Source: Desulfobacterales bacterium (GTDB taxonomy: Bacteria; Desulfobacterota; DSM-4660; Desulfatiglandales; Desulfatiglandaceae). Taken from it: a stretch of DNA of 9,368 bases. Positions 1 through 7,343 of the stretch are shown one piece after another. The position numbers and the translations under genes were made by a program. The notes below the pieces were generated by a model. That model was not told the origin of the DNA, did not search any database, and was given only the letters and a program-made list of their open reading frames with translations. The stretch's first letter is position 1. Each line of letters opens with the position of its first letter. Location of the stretch: positions 1 to 9,368 of the forward strand of contig JAKLQB010000207.1 in the NCBI GenBank assembly GCA_022013615.1, read 5' to 3'.

Positions 1-5
1 ATGGG

Positions 6-1142
6 CTAAATTATAAACAGTCTATTGGCTGAGAAATCTGTAATCTGTACCTTAAAATTCTTATAATCTTTCCTTATTATCTCTTCTGACAGAGTTTCCG
101 CATCACCTTTTATATCAATTTCCACAACCGCTCTATTGTTTGTAAAAGACCTTTGATGAATTGCTTTTATACCCCGAATAGATTCTAAAAGCATTGATTT
201 AAACTCAATAAACTGTTTATAATTTAGCCCATTAATTACCAGCCCAATACTTGTAACGTTTGTAACGTCACTACTCCACTTGGCAAGGAGCTGTTCAATA
301 AGATATCCACCAAGTTCATTGCCCGCTTTCTGAAGAGCCTTTTTCCCAGCAAGGGCCGGTGTAATATCAAGGCCTGCTGCCTCTTTGCCACAGGCTACTA
401 AAATCTCCCCCGTATCTATCCTTATGGCCCTTGCCTCCAGCCGAGCGCGGCAGGACTCCAGCTCACCAAATATCCGACCAACATATTCACTGAAGGCCTC
501 ACCGATGATTATCACCTCGGCCCCATATTCCAATCCGATCCTGGTGGCAAGACTTGTGTTTCCCTTTATTGCTGCCCTTACCTGGTCATTATATCTGATT
601 TTAGAGACTTGATATTGTTCGACTACCTTGAATCCCTTTTCTAAAAGCCTTTTAATAATTTCTGTCTCACCTGCCGGATCAGGGATTCTTCTATTTATGT
701 GGTACTCCGGAATAATGACCATTATTCTTGGTTTATGTTTCCTGGTCATTAATAGACCTATAGCCGATAGTTCGTCCTGGAGTTTACCAGTGGAAACATG
801 GGCTTCTATTTTAACGTTGTATAACTTGCCATCAGTAAGTTCTCTGAGAATCACATACTTCCTTATATAGCCCTTTGAGTGAGAATATATGGAATCATTC
901 AGAATATCTTCATTCTGAACAATGGTCTCTGAATTAAGAAACATCCCAACAGCCTGTTCTACTGCTCTACGTAAAGCATCCTCTATGGCCACATCTCTTG
1001 CCCTTGCTTCTCTACCAGCAAATATATCACCAACCCCTTTAGATTTAACAATAATGGTATCTTGGGCTTCCAATATCATTGGAGAAAATATAGTTGGCAG
1101 AAAAAGCAATATTATAAAAGGCACGATCATTTTGCGATACAT
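6..1142 (-). CDS. Exported FlgT-like / CsgG-like protein
   Basis: 378 residues. The signal peptide (to about 26) ends LEA-Q. Residues about 31-117 match the FlgT N-terminal type: GVGDIFAGREARARDVAIED, then an Ala/Arg helix with ALRRAVEQAVG, NSETIVQN, the SHSKGYIRKYVIL turn and a YNVKIEAHVS strand. Residues about 137-290 look like a CsgG/TolB-N-type alpha/beta domain: KPRIMVIIPE, AIKGNTSLATRIGLEYGAEVIIIGEA, then ARAIRIDTGEIL and a long Ala/Lys helix. A final domain (about 297-375) has a ferredoxin-like beta-alpha-beta order. In Vibrio, FlgT helps build the H-ring at the outer-membrane face of the flagellar motor; nothing flagellar is visible here, so the FlgT symbol is not assigned. The start at 1142 has AGGGGG 6 bases away; ATG 1130 (M5) is possible. 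The gene is AT-richer than its neighbours and sits behind a repeat, so it may have its own promoter or origin. Confidence 0.72.
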   Translation of the reverse strand: MYRKMIVPFIILLFLPTIFSPMILEAQDTIIVKSKGVGDIFAGREARARDVAIEDALRRAVEQAVGMFLNSETIVQNEDILNDSIYSHSKGYIRKYVILRELTDGKLYNVKIEAHVSTGKLQDELSAIGLLMTRKHKPRIMVIIPEYHINRRIPDPAGETEIIKRLLEKGFKVVEQYQVSKIRYNDQVRAAIKGNTSLATRIGLEYGAEVIIIGEAFSEYVGRIFGELESCRARLEARAIRIDTGEILVACGKEAAGLDITPALAGKKALQKAGNELGGYLIEQLLAKWSSDVTNVTSIGLVINGLNYKQFIEFKSMLLESIRGIKAIHQRSFTNNRAVVEIDIKGDAETLSEEIIRKDYKNFKVQITDFSANRLFII

Positions 1143-1318
1143 ACCCAGCCCCCTAACCCGGATAAACCGGAAATACGAAGCACGAAATCCGAAACTCGAA
1201 ACAAATCCAAATATAAAATGCTCAAATGTTCAAAACTATAGGAGCGGTCTCAATGGCGGCTGAATCCGCCTTCGGCGGACCTTACGCATGGTTTCTGATC
1301 TTAAACGCCACATCTTTT
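1143..1318. repeat. Intergenic CGAA-type degenerate repeat and GC hairpin
   Basis: The 176 bp between two genes has no coding potential I can support. At about 1169-1236, CGAA recurs (ATACGAAGCACGAAATCCGAA, then ACTCGAAAC), followed by CAAATCC and CTCAAATGTTCAAAAC. This matches a dispersed intergenic repeat type I recall from many Desulfobacterota and other environmental genomes; only one copy is in the window. At 1265-1279, TCCGCC-TTC-GGCGGA is a perfect 6-bp hairpin. GGCGG at 1255-1259 could instead pair with CCGCC at 1266-1270, so two folds compete. No T-tract follows on either strand. AGGGGG at 1149-1154 is the probable ribosome site of the next gene. Confidence 0.5.
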
Positions 1319-2389
1319 CTAAGGGCATAACTTGCCGATAGCCACATAGAGCACCTGGCCTTTTGGATCTTTCCAGGTGACAACAATAGGCAATGACTTG
1401 ATGATCCCTGAAACCTGCTCTTCCTGTACTGATAAAAATTGAGAGATTAAAACGTGCCTTTTCTCATCCTCGGTGAGGCGCAAGTGTTCCTGATCGCTAA
1501 GATACTCCACTGATGAAAGCTGAAATCCCTTTCGATGGCCGAGAAGAGAGCGAACGGCTTTGAGCTGGGCAATCCTTTCTGTTTTTGCCCATGATCCTTT
1601 AAGTAAGGCTGATGCAACGGAAATAAGGGCTTTACTATTTTTACCAAAGAGGAAACCGCGGACCCCACCGTTTCGGCACAGGACGGGGGAGATTCGAACA
1701 AAGGAAAGAAATGGTTCTTCTCCTTCCATATCTAAGAGATCATGGTTGTTTCCCGCTCCCTCCTCTCCGAGGCGCAATCTCTCCGAGCCGGAGGCTGCCA
1801 AGGGAGGGGAGATGTGGGCAAGGACTTGTTGTTGAACAGCGGCATCCATCATCTTTCCCACTGCCACGTAAAAGATGTTACGGCTTGGTGACCACCATGT
1901 ACCAATGATCGGCAACTGTTGGATCTTTCCCTCAACCCGCGTCTCGGTCACCTGGAAAAAAGAGGAGAGAGAGATACCTTCTTTTAACCCTCGGGAGGTT
2001 GATATCTTGATACCATCACGCATTTCAAGAATGCTGGTTCGGGCACGAATTTCACCTATTCTCCTTGCCCGCAACATGGTCTCCGCCCGGCTGTCTTCTG
2101 GTACCACCTTACCAATCCCGATAAGAGCCAACCCTCCTATGTTATTGGTGAAAAAGCGGGCACCAGCTTCCTGCATGAACTCGGGGTCTTGTAAAAGCAT
2201 ATTATGAAACGGCTCTTGAATTTCCACTTTTTGGAAGTTTGTGTTTTTCTGAGCTATTGCATTAATCTGGAACAGGCATAAGGCAATAAGCAGACATAAA
2301 CTACCAAGTCCTATAGAGATCGGTCCATTTCCATGAAATACTACCGACCGGAGAAATGGTTTACTTACTCGCAGCATAAAACTTTGCAT
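1319..2389 (-). CDS. Exported protein with duplicated LPP20-like domain
   Basis: 356 residues from ATG 2389. The frame is open to 2455, but only 2389 has a good ribosome site (AGGA, 5 bases away), and it gives a sensible 29-bp overlap with the TPR gene. A signal or anchor helix is at about 25-46 (GLGSLCLLIALCLF, then NAIAQ). Two copies of one domain follow, at about 88-181 and 245-354. Residues 142-180 and 316-354 align without gaps at 18 of 39 identities, sharing the spaced motif V-x-G-x-I, then LPI, TW, P, and YVA-x-GK. An Arg/Ala helix precedes the first copy (101-120). The order of helix and strands resembles LPP20-type proteins such as the flagellar disk protein FlgP, but distantly. The linker (about 195-225) is Gly/Glu-rich. 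Likely an oligomeric periplasmic scaffold; this is inference. Confidence 0.68.
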   Translation of the reverse strand: MQSFMLRVSKPFLRSVVFHGNGPISIGLGSLCLLIALCLFQINAIAQKNTNFQKVEIQEPFHNMLLQDPEFMQEAGARFFTNNIGGLALIGIGKVVPEDSRAETMLRARRIGEIRARTSILEMRDGIKISTSRGLKEGISLSSFFQVTETRVEGKIQQLPIIGTWWSPSRNIFYVAVGKMMDAAVQQQVLAHISPPLAASGSERLRLGEEGAGNNHDLLDMEGEEPFLSFVRISPVLCRNGGVRGFLFGKNSKALISVASALLKGSWAKTERIAQLKAVRSLLGHRKGFQLSSVEYLSDQEHLRLTEDEKRHVLISQFLSVQEEQVSGIIKSLPIVVTWKDPKGQVLYVAIGKLCP

Positions 2390-3854
2390 AGCTTTCCTGT
2401 ACCCAACTGTTGGGGCTATTCTTAACGGCTTCCTGTTCGAAGTAAAAACGGGCACTCTTGATCAGCCCCAGGTGCTGGCAACAGATCCCTAGATTGGTGA
2501 GGGCGTAATCATATTCAGGTTCAAGCCTGAGGGCTTGCCAGAGAAATGGGAGGGCCACGGCCGGTTGCCCCAGATTGCGATAACAGGCCCCAATCAGATT
2601 GTAGGTTTTTGCCGATTTCGGGTGCTTTTCACAAGCTTTCAAAAGCAACGCAAGGACCCGGCGCACGTCATCATCACTTTTAGCCTTTTCAAAAAGCGCC
2701 GCAGCCAGAACAAACTCCTCACCGGGCGGCTCGGATCTACCTTCTATTGCGCAACCCGCACTGCTTATTACCAGGTAGGGAATGGAGGTGTCAGCCAATC
2801 GATCAAGCTCCCATTCCCAACTGGCGGGATAGGTGCCTTGCCTCCCCTGGCTGAACTGGGAAAGGAGGAAATCAAAGACTTCTGCTTCCGGGCTGCCGAG
2901 CTCTTCTAAGCATGAGACTATTTTGCCCAGTCCCTTCTGAAGGCAGGTGCCGTCTCGCAAACTCTCTTCTGCTGCAGGCAAGGCAAATGTGCGCATCTTC
3001 AGCTCATGGAGAAAATAGTCGGACAAAAGCAGATAGGCGTCAGCATAGGTGGGTGCCAGGTTTAGTGCCAGGGAAACAAGATTCAGTGCATTATCCCATT
3101 GGCCTTGCGCTGCCAGACCTTCGGCCTTCAGTGTGTATTTGGTTGCTCGGTCGAGGCGGTTTTGTAAGGCAAGTGTTTCAAGTGGTGAGTTGCTCGGATT
3201 CGAATTTTGATTGTGGAGGAAACAAAGCGCCAACTCCTTCTGACCCTGTTTCTGAAACCAATGGCCGACTCGTTCCTTGAGAGTTTGATTTAAACGAGAA
3301 TAGCGGGGGGTATACCGTAAACAGAAGGCCAAGCCTTCCAAGGAAACCTGTTCAATCTCATCATAACGGGAGATGGCCGCTGGTAAATCTGGAAACTGAC
3401 ATGGTCGAGCTGGAATGGCTGAAATGGGAACAGCAATGCTCGTAAAATGGGTACGGTCCTTTTCCCATTGCCGGATGACGGTCACTCCATCCACATGAAT
3501 AGGAGGTGCCAGGGGAGCAAACAGTCGGACAAACTCACGGCCTTCATCCAAGCCCAGGTCGGCTAACAATTCCCGGCATGAGGATGATATGTAAGCCAGT
3601 TGCAAAGCCCGCAACAAAGATTTTTTCCGGGCCACCTCATGGGACTTGTCTGCCCTCACATTAAGCGCCTGGGCTACACCTGTGGCATAAAGAAAGTCAC
3701 CCTGGCGCTCAGCCCCATCTTGTCGTTTCAGACGCTGCGGAACATCCTGCCACCGTGGCTCGACGGCCAAAGCGGGCACAACCAAGCAGCCTACCAACAG
3801 GACGGCGGAGATTAATATGCTAACCATATGGCGATTACAATTACCCTTTTTCAT
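2361..3854 (-). CDS. Exported LPP20-like plus TPR protein
   Basis: 497 residues. The signal peptide is residues 1-30. It contains LVGC (20-23), which fits the lipobox pattern, but the hydrophobic run continues to ALA-V (28-31), so cleavage by signal peptidase I there is equally possible. Residues about 52-145 form an LPP20-like unit: FLYATGVAQA strand, the Ala/Lys helix VARKKSLLRALQLAY (74-88), then VTVIRQW and TSIAVPISA strands. TPR-type helices follow at about 238-285 and more clearly at about 400-480 (TYNLIGACYRNLG, ALPFLWQALRLEPEYDYAL, NLGICCQHLG). TPRs bind partner proteins. The gene starts 82 bp after the previous one with a modest GGTGA site (3859-3863). An inverted repeat CAATTA/TAATTG (3863-3868 and 3882-3887) borders this site and might limit access. 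Its 3' end overlaps the next gene, so the two are probably translated together. The exact role is unknown. Confidence 0.7.
   Translation of the reverse strand: MKKGNCNRHMVSILISAVLLVGCLVVPALAVEPRWQDVPQRLKRQDGAERQGDFLYATGVAQALNVRADKSHEVARKKSLLRALQLAYISSSCRELLADLGLDEGREFVRLFAPLAPPIHVDGVTVIRQWEKDRTHFTSIAVPISAIPARPCQFPDLPAAISRYDEIEQVSLEGLAFCLRYTPRYSRLNQTLKERVGHWFQKQGQKELALCFLHNQNSNPSNSPLETLALQNRLDRATKYTLKAEGLAAQGQWDNALNLVSLALNLAPTYADAYLLLSDYFLHELKMRTFALPAAEESLRDGTCLQKGLGKIVSCLEELGSPEAEVFDFLLSQFSQGRQGTYPASWEWELDRLADTSIPYLVISSAGCAIEGRSEPPGEEFVLAAALFEKAKSDDDVRRVLALLLKACEKHPKSAKTYNLIGACYRNLGQPAVALPFLWQALRLEPEYDYALTNLGICCQHLGLIKSARFYFEQEAVKNSPNSWVQESYAKFYAASK
2393..2398 (-). promoter_or_regulatory. Ribosome binding site inside the TPR gene, deciding the 2389 start
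   Basis: Minus strand reads AGGAAA followed by GCT and ATG 2389. It lies within the coding end of the TPR gene, indicating translational coupling and arguing against the longer frame from 2455. Confidence 0.6.
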
Positions 3855-3936
3855 GCTTTCACCAATTAAGGGGTGAGAAGCTAATTGTTACTTACCCTGA
3901 CGACAGATTAGAGCGCGCAGAAAAATGAGACATTTC

Positions 3937-5472
3937 CTACCAGGCATCTTTATCGGCCCCTTCACCGGAAGATATTATTCCTTTGCGAGCAGGGATTTGC
4001 TCCTGAGGCCGATCTGCGGCTTCTGACTTGCCCTCCCTTTCCACCCCGTATTCAATGGTCCGTTTTAGTTCCTGGGCGGCAGCCTGGGCTGACGGGGACC
4101 AGGACATTACTTTGAAAACCATAGGCTTATCGGTAAAGGGGTGGTACAGTTCGCGGGTCAGCAGATCGCTGAGACCGGTGATCCTCTGTTTTTCGGATAT
4201 CGCCCTAATCCTTTCGTGAAACTGGCTGATTGATCGGTAGTCTTGTACGCCGACGTCTCCTTGATATTCGCCCACGTAGAGGGCCAGAACTTCCTTTAAC
4301 TCTTCTGTGGAGGAAAAAGCGATCTTTTCGCCCATGAAGGTACGCATGGCCGCCATGGCCCGGAGTCTTGCCTTTTTTCCAGCCAACTCAAACGCCTTGT
4401 CTTTACGACCACCAAGCACTTCTACTCCTGCTTGTCCGAAGGAAAGCAAGACATGTTCACCGTTCTGGTCAATATAGGCACGTACGCCGGTCAAACAGGA
4501 GAGCTCCTTTGGATCTTCCGGTAATTGACTGGCAACTTTCTTCTTGGCCTGTTTTCTGGAAAGGCCTCCGGGGGCAGTTCCTTGACTCATACTATCTACC
4601 AACCGTTGCAGATTCTGGGACCACAGGGTAATGACCACCACCTGGTAATTGTTCTGGTAGGAACCTTCAAAGGACTGGATAATCTGCGTTCCCTGCACGT
4701 CGGCAAAGGCACAGGCCGCCGCTTTTAAAGATGCTTCACTGATATTTCGCAGACGTGTAATCTTATCTCTTTCTACCTGGATCGCTGCCTTCTTACGCTC
4801 TGCCTCCCGCCGTTCTGCGGTCACATCCACCTCTGTTTTTTTAATTTCCTGGTCTAATTTTGCCCCGGCTAAAATCTTGGTTTTCTGAAACAACCCATAA
4901 ATGGCATCGGTAATCCCCATCATTTTGGCATTTTTCTCAAGAGTGGGACTCGCATTGACAATCTCTTCCAGGGCGGCCCGTTCCTCGGGGTTGATTTCCC
5001 GTTCAGAACTACCCCGTTCTGTGGTGAGATCTACCCCTAAATAAATGGCAGTTTTTGCCTTAGCCTCCAACTCAGCCCGCTGGAAGGCAAGAAATCGGCT
5101 GTCAATGTAACCCGGATCGGCAGGCGTAGCATTGATAGATGCCGCGCCAGTACTGATGTAAAGAAGTTTGTTATGATAGAAATTTCTTCCTTCTTCGAGA
5201 CCTTGTTCCGACAGCCAGTTTCGGGCCACATCCTGGGGGTCGACTCCAGAGGGTAGGACTTTTCCTGGAGCCTTCCGGTGCTCGCTGAGTACCTTCACGC
5301 CAGGGCTAGTAGCCAGCACCTGCCATTCATGTGCTTCCTGGGAAATGGCCGCTTTTTCATGTTGGCCTGGTTCCTGGGCCAGGCTTATGCTACACCCAAT
5401 CCACGCTAAACCCAGTACACACCATACGACCCATAATACGCCTCCTAATCCTTGCGATCTTTGTGATTGCAT
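3937..5472 (-). CDS. Exported protein with two LPP20-like units, function unknown
   Basis: 511 residues. A hydrophobic signal segment (about 11-31) ends in SLA-Q, a normal signal-peptidase site; WIGC at 24-27 is a poor lipobox, so lipidation is doubtful. Two related alpha/beta units are visible. The first has a helix with spaced Ala (about 127-145, FLAFQRAELEAKAK) and later a strand ending VVVITLWS (278-285). The second repeats this order with KAFELAGKKARLRAMAAM (359-376) and VFKVMSWS (452-459). The pattern of an Ala-rich helix followed by strands with a V-x-W-S end is like LPP20-type proteins. Between them, residues 205-245 form a highly charged helix, probably a coiled coil. The C-terminus (475-511) is polar and disordered. 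It heads the second gene group, with the best ribosome site in the window, suggesting high expression as expected for a structural protein. The family is not recognised by name. Confidence 0.65.
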   Translation of the reverse strand: MQSQRSQGLGGVLWVVWCVLGLAWIGCSISLAQEPGQHEKAAISQEAHEWQVLATSPGVKVLSEHRKAPGKVLPSGVDPQDVARNWLSEQGLEEGRNFYHNKLLYISTGAASINATPADPGYIDSRFLAFQRAELEAKAKTAIYLGVDLTTERGSSEREINPEERAALEEIVNASPTLEKNAKMMGITDAIYGLFQKTKILAGAKLDQEIKKTEVDVTAERREAERKKAAIQVERDKITRLRNISEASLKAAACAFADVQGTQIIQSFEGSYQNNYQVVVITLWSQNLQRLVDSMSQGTAPGGLSRKQAKKKVASQLPEDPKELSCLTGVRAYIDQNGEHVLLSFGQAGVEVLGGRKDKAFELAGKKARLRAMAAMRTFMGEKIAFSSTEELKEVLALYVGEYQGDVGVQDYRSISQFHERIRAISEKQRITGLSDLLTRELYHPFTDKPMVFKVMSWSPSAQAAAQELKRTIEYGVEREGKSEAADRPQEQIPARKGIISSGEGADKDAW

Positions 5473-5844
5473 GGGAACCCCTCCTTTTCTTTAGGACAGT
5501 TTTAAAGGATAAATGGTCTAATGGAACAGTTTCACACCAGTAAAATATGGTGCACATTTCCTCGGGTAAACCTTAAAAAAGGAACAACAAGGGACAAATT
5601 GGCTGACTTTTTAATAGAATTTATGGATACAATTATTAAGCTCGTGTAAAAATTAGATAAAATGTTAAACATATTTATTTAAATTATTATAATCTGTTAA
5701 TAATTATATTTTAGTATAATTAATTATATCTATGAATTTTTCATGAGAATGCAGCTTAAAAATCTATAAGTTCACTATGATTAGCGAATTTATACTACTA
5801 TTTGTAAGATTTTCAAACTCTTTTTTCATCAACCAGAAGAAATT
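5473..5844. promoter_or_regulatory. AT-rich intergenic region, likely promoter for the downstream gene group
   Basis: This 372-bp stretch has no credible gene. About 5620-5820 is strongly AT-rich with many TATAAT-like words on both strands, so no single promoter stands out. One possible minus-strand -35 is TTAACA (reading down from about 5701), but its matching -10 is poor. A short palindrome CCTTAAAAAAGG lies near 5571-5582. I see no hairpin with a T-tract downstream of the lipoprotein stop, so read-through from the upstream genes is possible. The 3' end holds a strong ribosome site for the next gene. Confidence 0.35.
5480..5488 (-). promoter_or_regulatory. Strong Shine-Dalgarno site for the 5472-3937 gene
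   Basis: Minus strand reads AAAAGGAGG, with the AGGAGG core 7 bases before ATG 5472. It is the best ribosome site in the window and fixes this start. Confidence 0.75.
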
Positions 5845-7239
5845 TTAAGTCTTCTTTTTCTCAGCGTTATCCTCAGAGCAGGTATGCCGCCAACCTGCAC
5901 TTATCTTTAAGGTGAAAGTGGTTATTCGAAGCAAAAGCACCTCATCTCCAGACCGCGGGCCACCAATGGTGGTTACCCCCCTGTCAACCGTTTCAATAAA
6001 AGTATGGAAAACCTCCCGGTTTCCCTCCATGATGGATATTTCAATGCGGGCAATCTCAGGTGTCAGGCTGCGGGGAATGATCCTTAAAAAGTGCCCTCCA
6101 TACAGGGGGATTACGCCTTTCTCTCCGATCCTGAGGTGTAAAAATTTTCGGTTAACCAGAGAAAAACTCGAAAAACTGAGGGTTTCCTGCAAATTCTGAA
6201 CGATTCCACTAAGAGAAGGATCTATATAATTGGATTGCCGACCGGCCTTGATCACCTGTACCTCGATCCGCAACTTGCTTTCTTTATTAGCTGACCGGGA
6301 GTTTGCTGTCCATCGTTTATCAGGTGGGCTTCCTGGAGCTTTAGAAACATTTTTCTCGGCAGCCGCAACATATCCTTTGATTTGCCATTCTCCAGGAGCT
6401 GAATCGTGCGGCTCATTAAGTAGTTTTACAAATGAATAGTTTTGCAATCCGGGATTATTCCGAACCATCGGAACAAGGGCTTCCCGGACCAACTCCAGCT
6501 TACCAGCCTTTTTTAGCGCGATGATGGCGGTTTTCAGCTCTTCCTCTGGAAGCTCCATATGATCTTTCGATCCTTTTTGACAGATGAGAAAAATCAGATG
6601 GCAGGCAAGCTGGAGGGCTCCACCATCTATCGCATGGGCGAGGGCCACGGTAAGATCCCGGACATAAACTTGTGGCAGAGTATAATGCTCCAATCGAAGC
6701 AGGAAAGGCAGAGCGGCATCAAATTTACTGTTTTTCAGCAGGGCCAGGGTATAAAAGTGGAGGGCATATCCCGAAAGCTCCGTTGGTTCCAAATGACGCA
6801 GGGTGTGCTGGTAAAGCTGTTCAGCGGTTTCATCCTGCCAGTGCGAACCCGGCACTGCCGACAGCAGGTAATATATTTCAACTAACGGACGCATATAGCC
6901 TTCTGCCCGATCAGGTCGGCGTAGGACTTCCCTGATTTCCTCGTGCTTTTCCCAGAGACGGTCAAACACCTTGGGCAGCTCTTTTTCGGCTGGCGCCATT
7001 GCCAGTTCGCGGAGCAGGATGACCTCCAGCCGCCGGTCTGGCGGCAGGGTATTGGGGTCGGTGGTGGTAAGATAGCGGCGTGTTGCCGCATCCCGGACCT
7101 TAAAATGAAAACTCTCAGGGACCGTCTCTGGCAGGATTTCGGTTGCTGGCGAACCTTCATTACCCTGCAATCCGGCACATCCCGATAATACCAAGGCCAC
7201 AGTTAGAATGTACATAATCCTGAATGTAGGTTTCATCAT
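5845..7239 (-). CDS. Outer-membrane lipoprotein, helical repeat plus beta-rich C-terminal domain, function unknown
   Basis: 464 residues. The signal peptide ends in the lipobox L18-S19-G20-C21. The residue after Cys is Ala, not Asp, so the Lol rule predicts outer-membrane sorting. Residues about 65-270 are mostly amphipathic helices with a TPR-like look (for example 155-185 and 232-262) but no clean TPR consensus. A low-complexity linker (about 295-322) leads to a beta-rich domain (about 323-440) with alternating strands and an IGGPRSGDEVLLLRI end. I have the impression that this domain type recurs in delta-proteobacterial proteins of unknown function, but I cannot name a family. Two ATGs are adjacent (7239 and 7236); GGAG is better spaced for the second. 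It lies about 100 bp after the transglycosylase gene, with the inverted-repeat element between. A structural link from outer membrane to motor would fit, but is inference. Confidence 0.7.
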   Translation of the reverse strand: MMKPTFRIMYILTVALVLSGCAGLQGNEGSPATEILPETVPESFHFKVRDAATRRYLTTTDPNTLPPDRRLEVILLRELAMAPAEKELPKVFDRLWEKHEEIREVLRRPDRAEGYMRPLVEIYYLLSAVPGSHWQDETAEQLYQHTLRHLEPTELSGYALHFYTLALLKNSKFDAALPFLLRLEHYTLPQVYVRDLTVALAHAIDGGALQLACHLIFLICQKGSKDHMELPEEELKTAIIALKKAGKLELVREALVPMVRNNPGLQNYSFVKLLNEPHDSAPGEWQIKGYVAAAEKNVSKAPGSPPDKRWTANSRSANKESKLRIEVQVIKAGRQSNYIDPSLSGIVQNLQETLSFSSFSLVNRKFLHLRIGEKGVIPLYGGHFLRIIPRSLTPEIARIEISIMEGNREVFHTFIETVDRGVTTIGGPRSGDEVLLLRITTFTLKISAGWRHTCSEDNAEKKKT

Positions 7240-7257
7240 CGCTCTCCGTTTCTTTAT

Positions 7258-7343
7258 TTAGCCACAGACCCACACGGACGGACACAGGCGTTTTTCACCA
7301 TGGAGACGCTGAGGACGCGGAGCCCGTGTTGGTGTCTGGTTAA
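7258..7343. repeat. 86-bp element with 20-bp imperfect terminal inverted repeats
   Basis: The left arm 7258-7277 (TTAGCCACAGACCCACACGG) and the reverse complement of the right arm 7324-7343 (TTAACCAGACACCAACACGG) match at 16 of 20 positions. The centre (about 7290-7322) has CACCATGGAGACGCTGAGGACGCGGAG, with a repeated GAG-GAC-GC pattern. It resembles degenerate CACAGAC / GGAGACACGGAG intergenic repeats that I recall from many environmental bacterial genomes. It encodes nothing visible. The right arm contains the TAA stop of the transglycosylase gene (7340-7342), and the element fills most of the gap before the lipoprotein gene. As RNA it could fold into one long imperfect hairpin, which might protect or attenuate the transcript. 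That role is inference. Confidence 0.6.

Noticed and set aside
1265..1279. Rho-independent terminator
   Set aside because: The stem is perfect but short, and no T-run follows on either strand.
2390..2455. Longer start for the duplicated-domain protein
   Set aside because: It would add a non-hydrophobic N-terminus before the signal helix and overlap the TPR gene by 95 bp; ATG 2389 has the ribosome site.
2535..3280. Plus-strand reading frames of 124 and 122 codons
   Set aside because: They lie entirely opposite the TPR gene, have no ribosome site or recognisable domain, and read as antisense shadows.
6..5472. Flagellar H-ring or basal-disk operon
   Set aside because: Similarity to FlgT and LPP20 proteins is at domain level only. 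No rod, hook, ring or export gene is visible, so flagellar symbols are not assigned.
7258..7343. CRISPR or tRNA-like structure
   Set aside because: There is one inverted-repeat pair only, with no repeat-spacer pattern and no tRNA arms.
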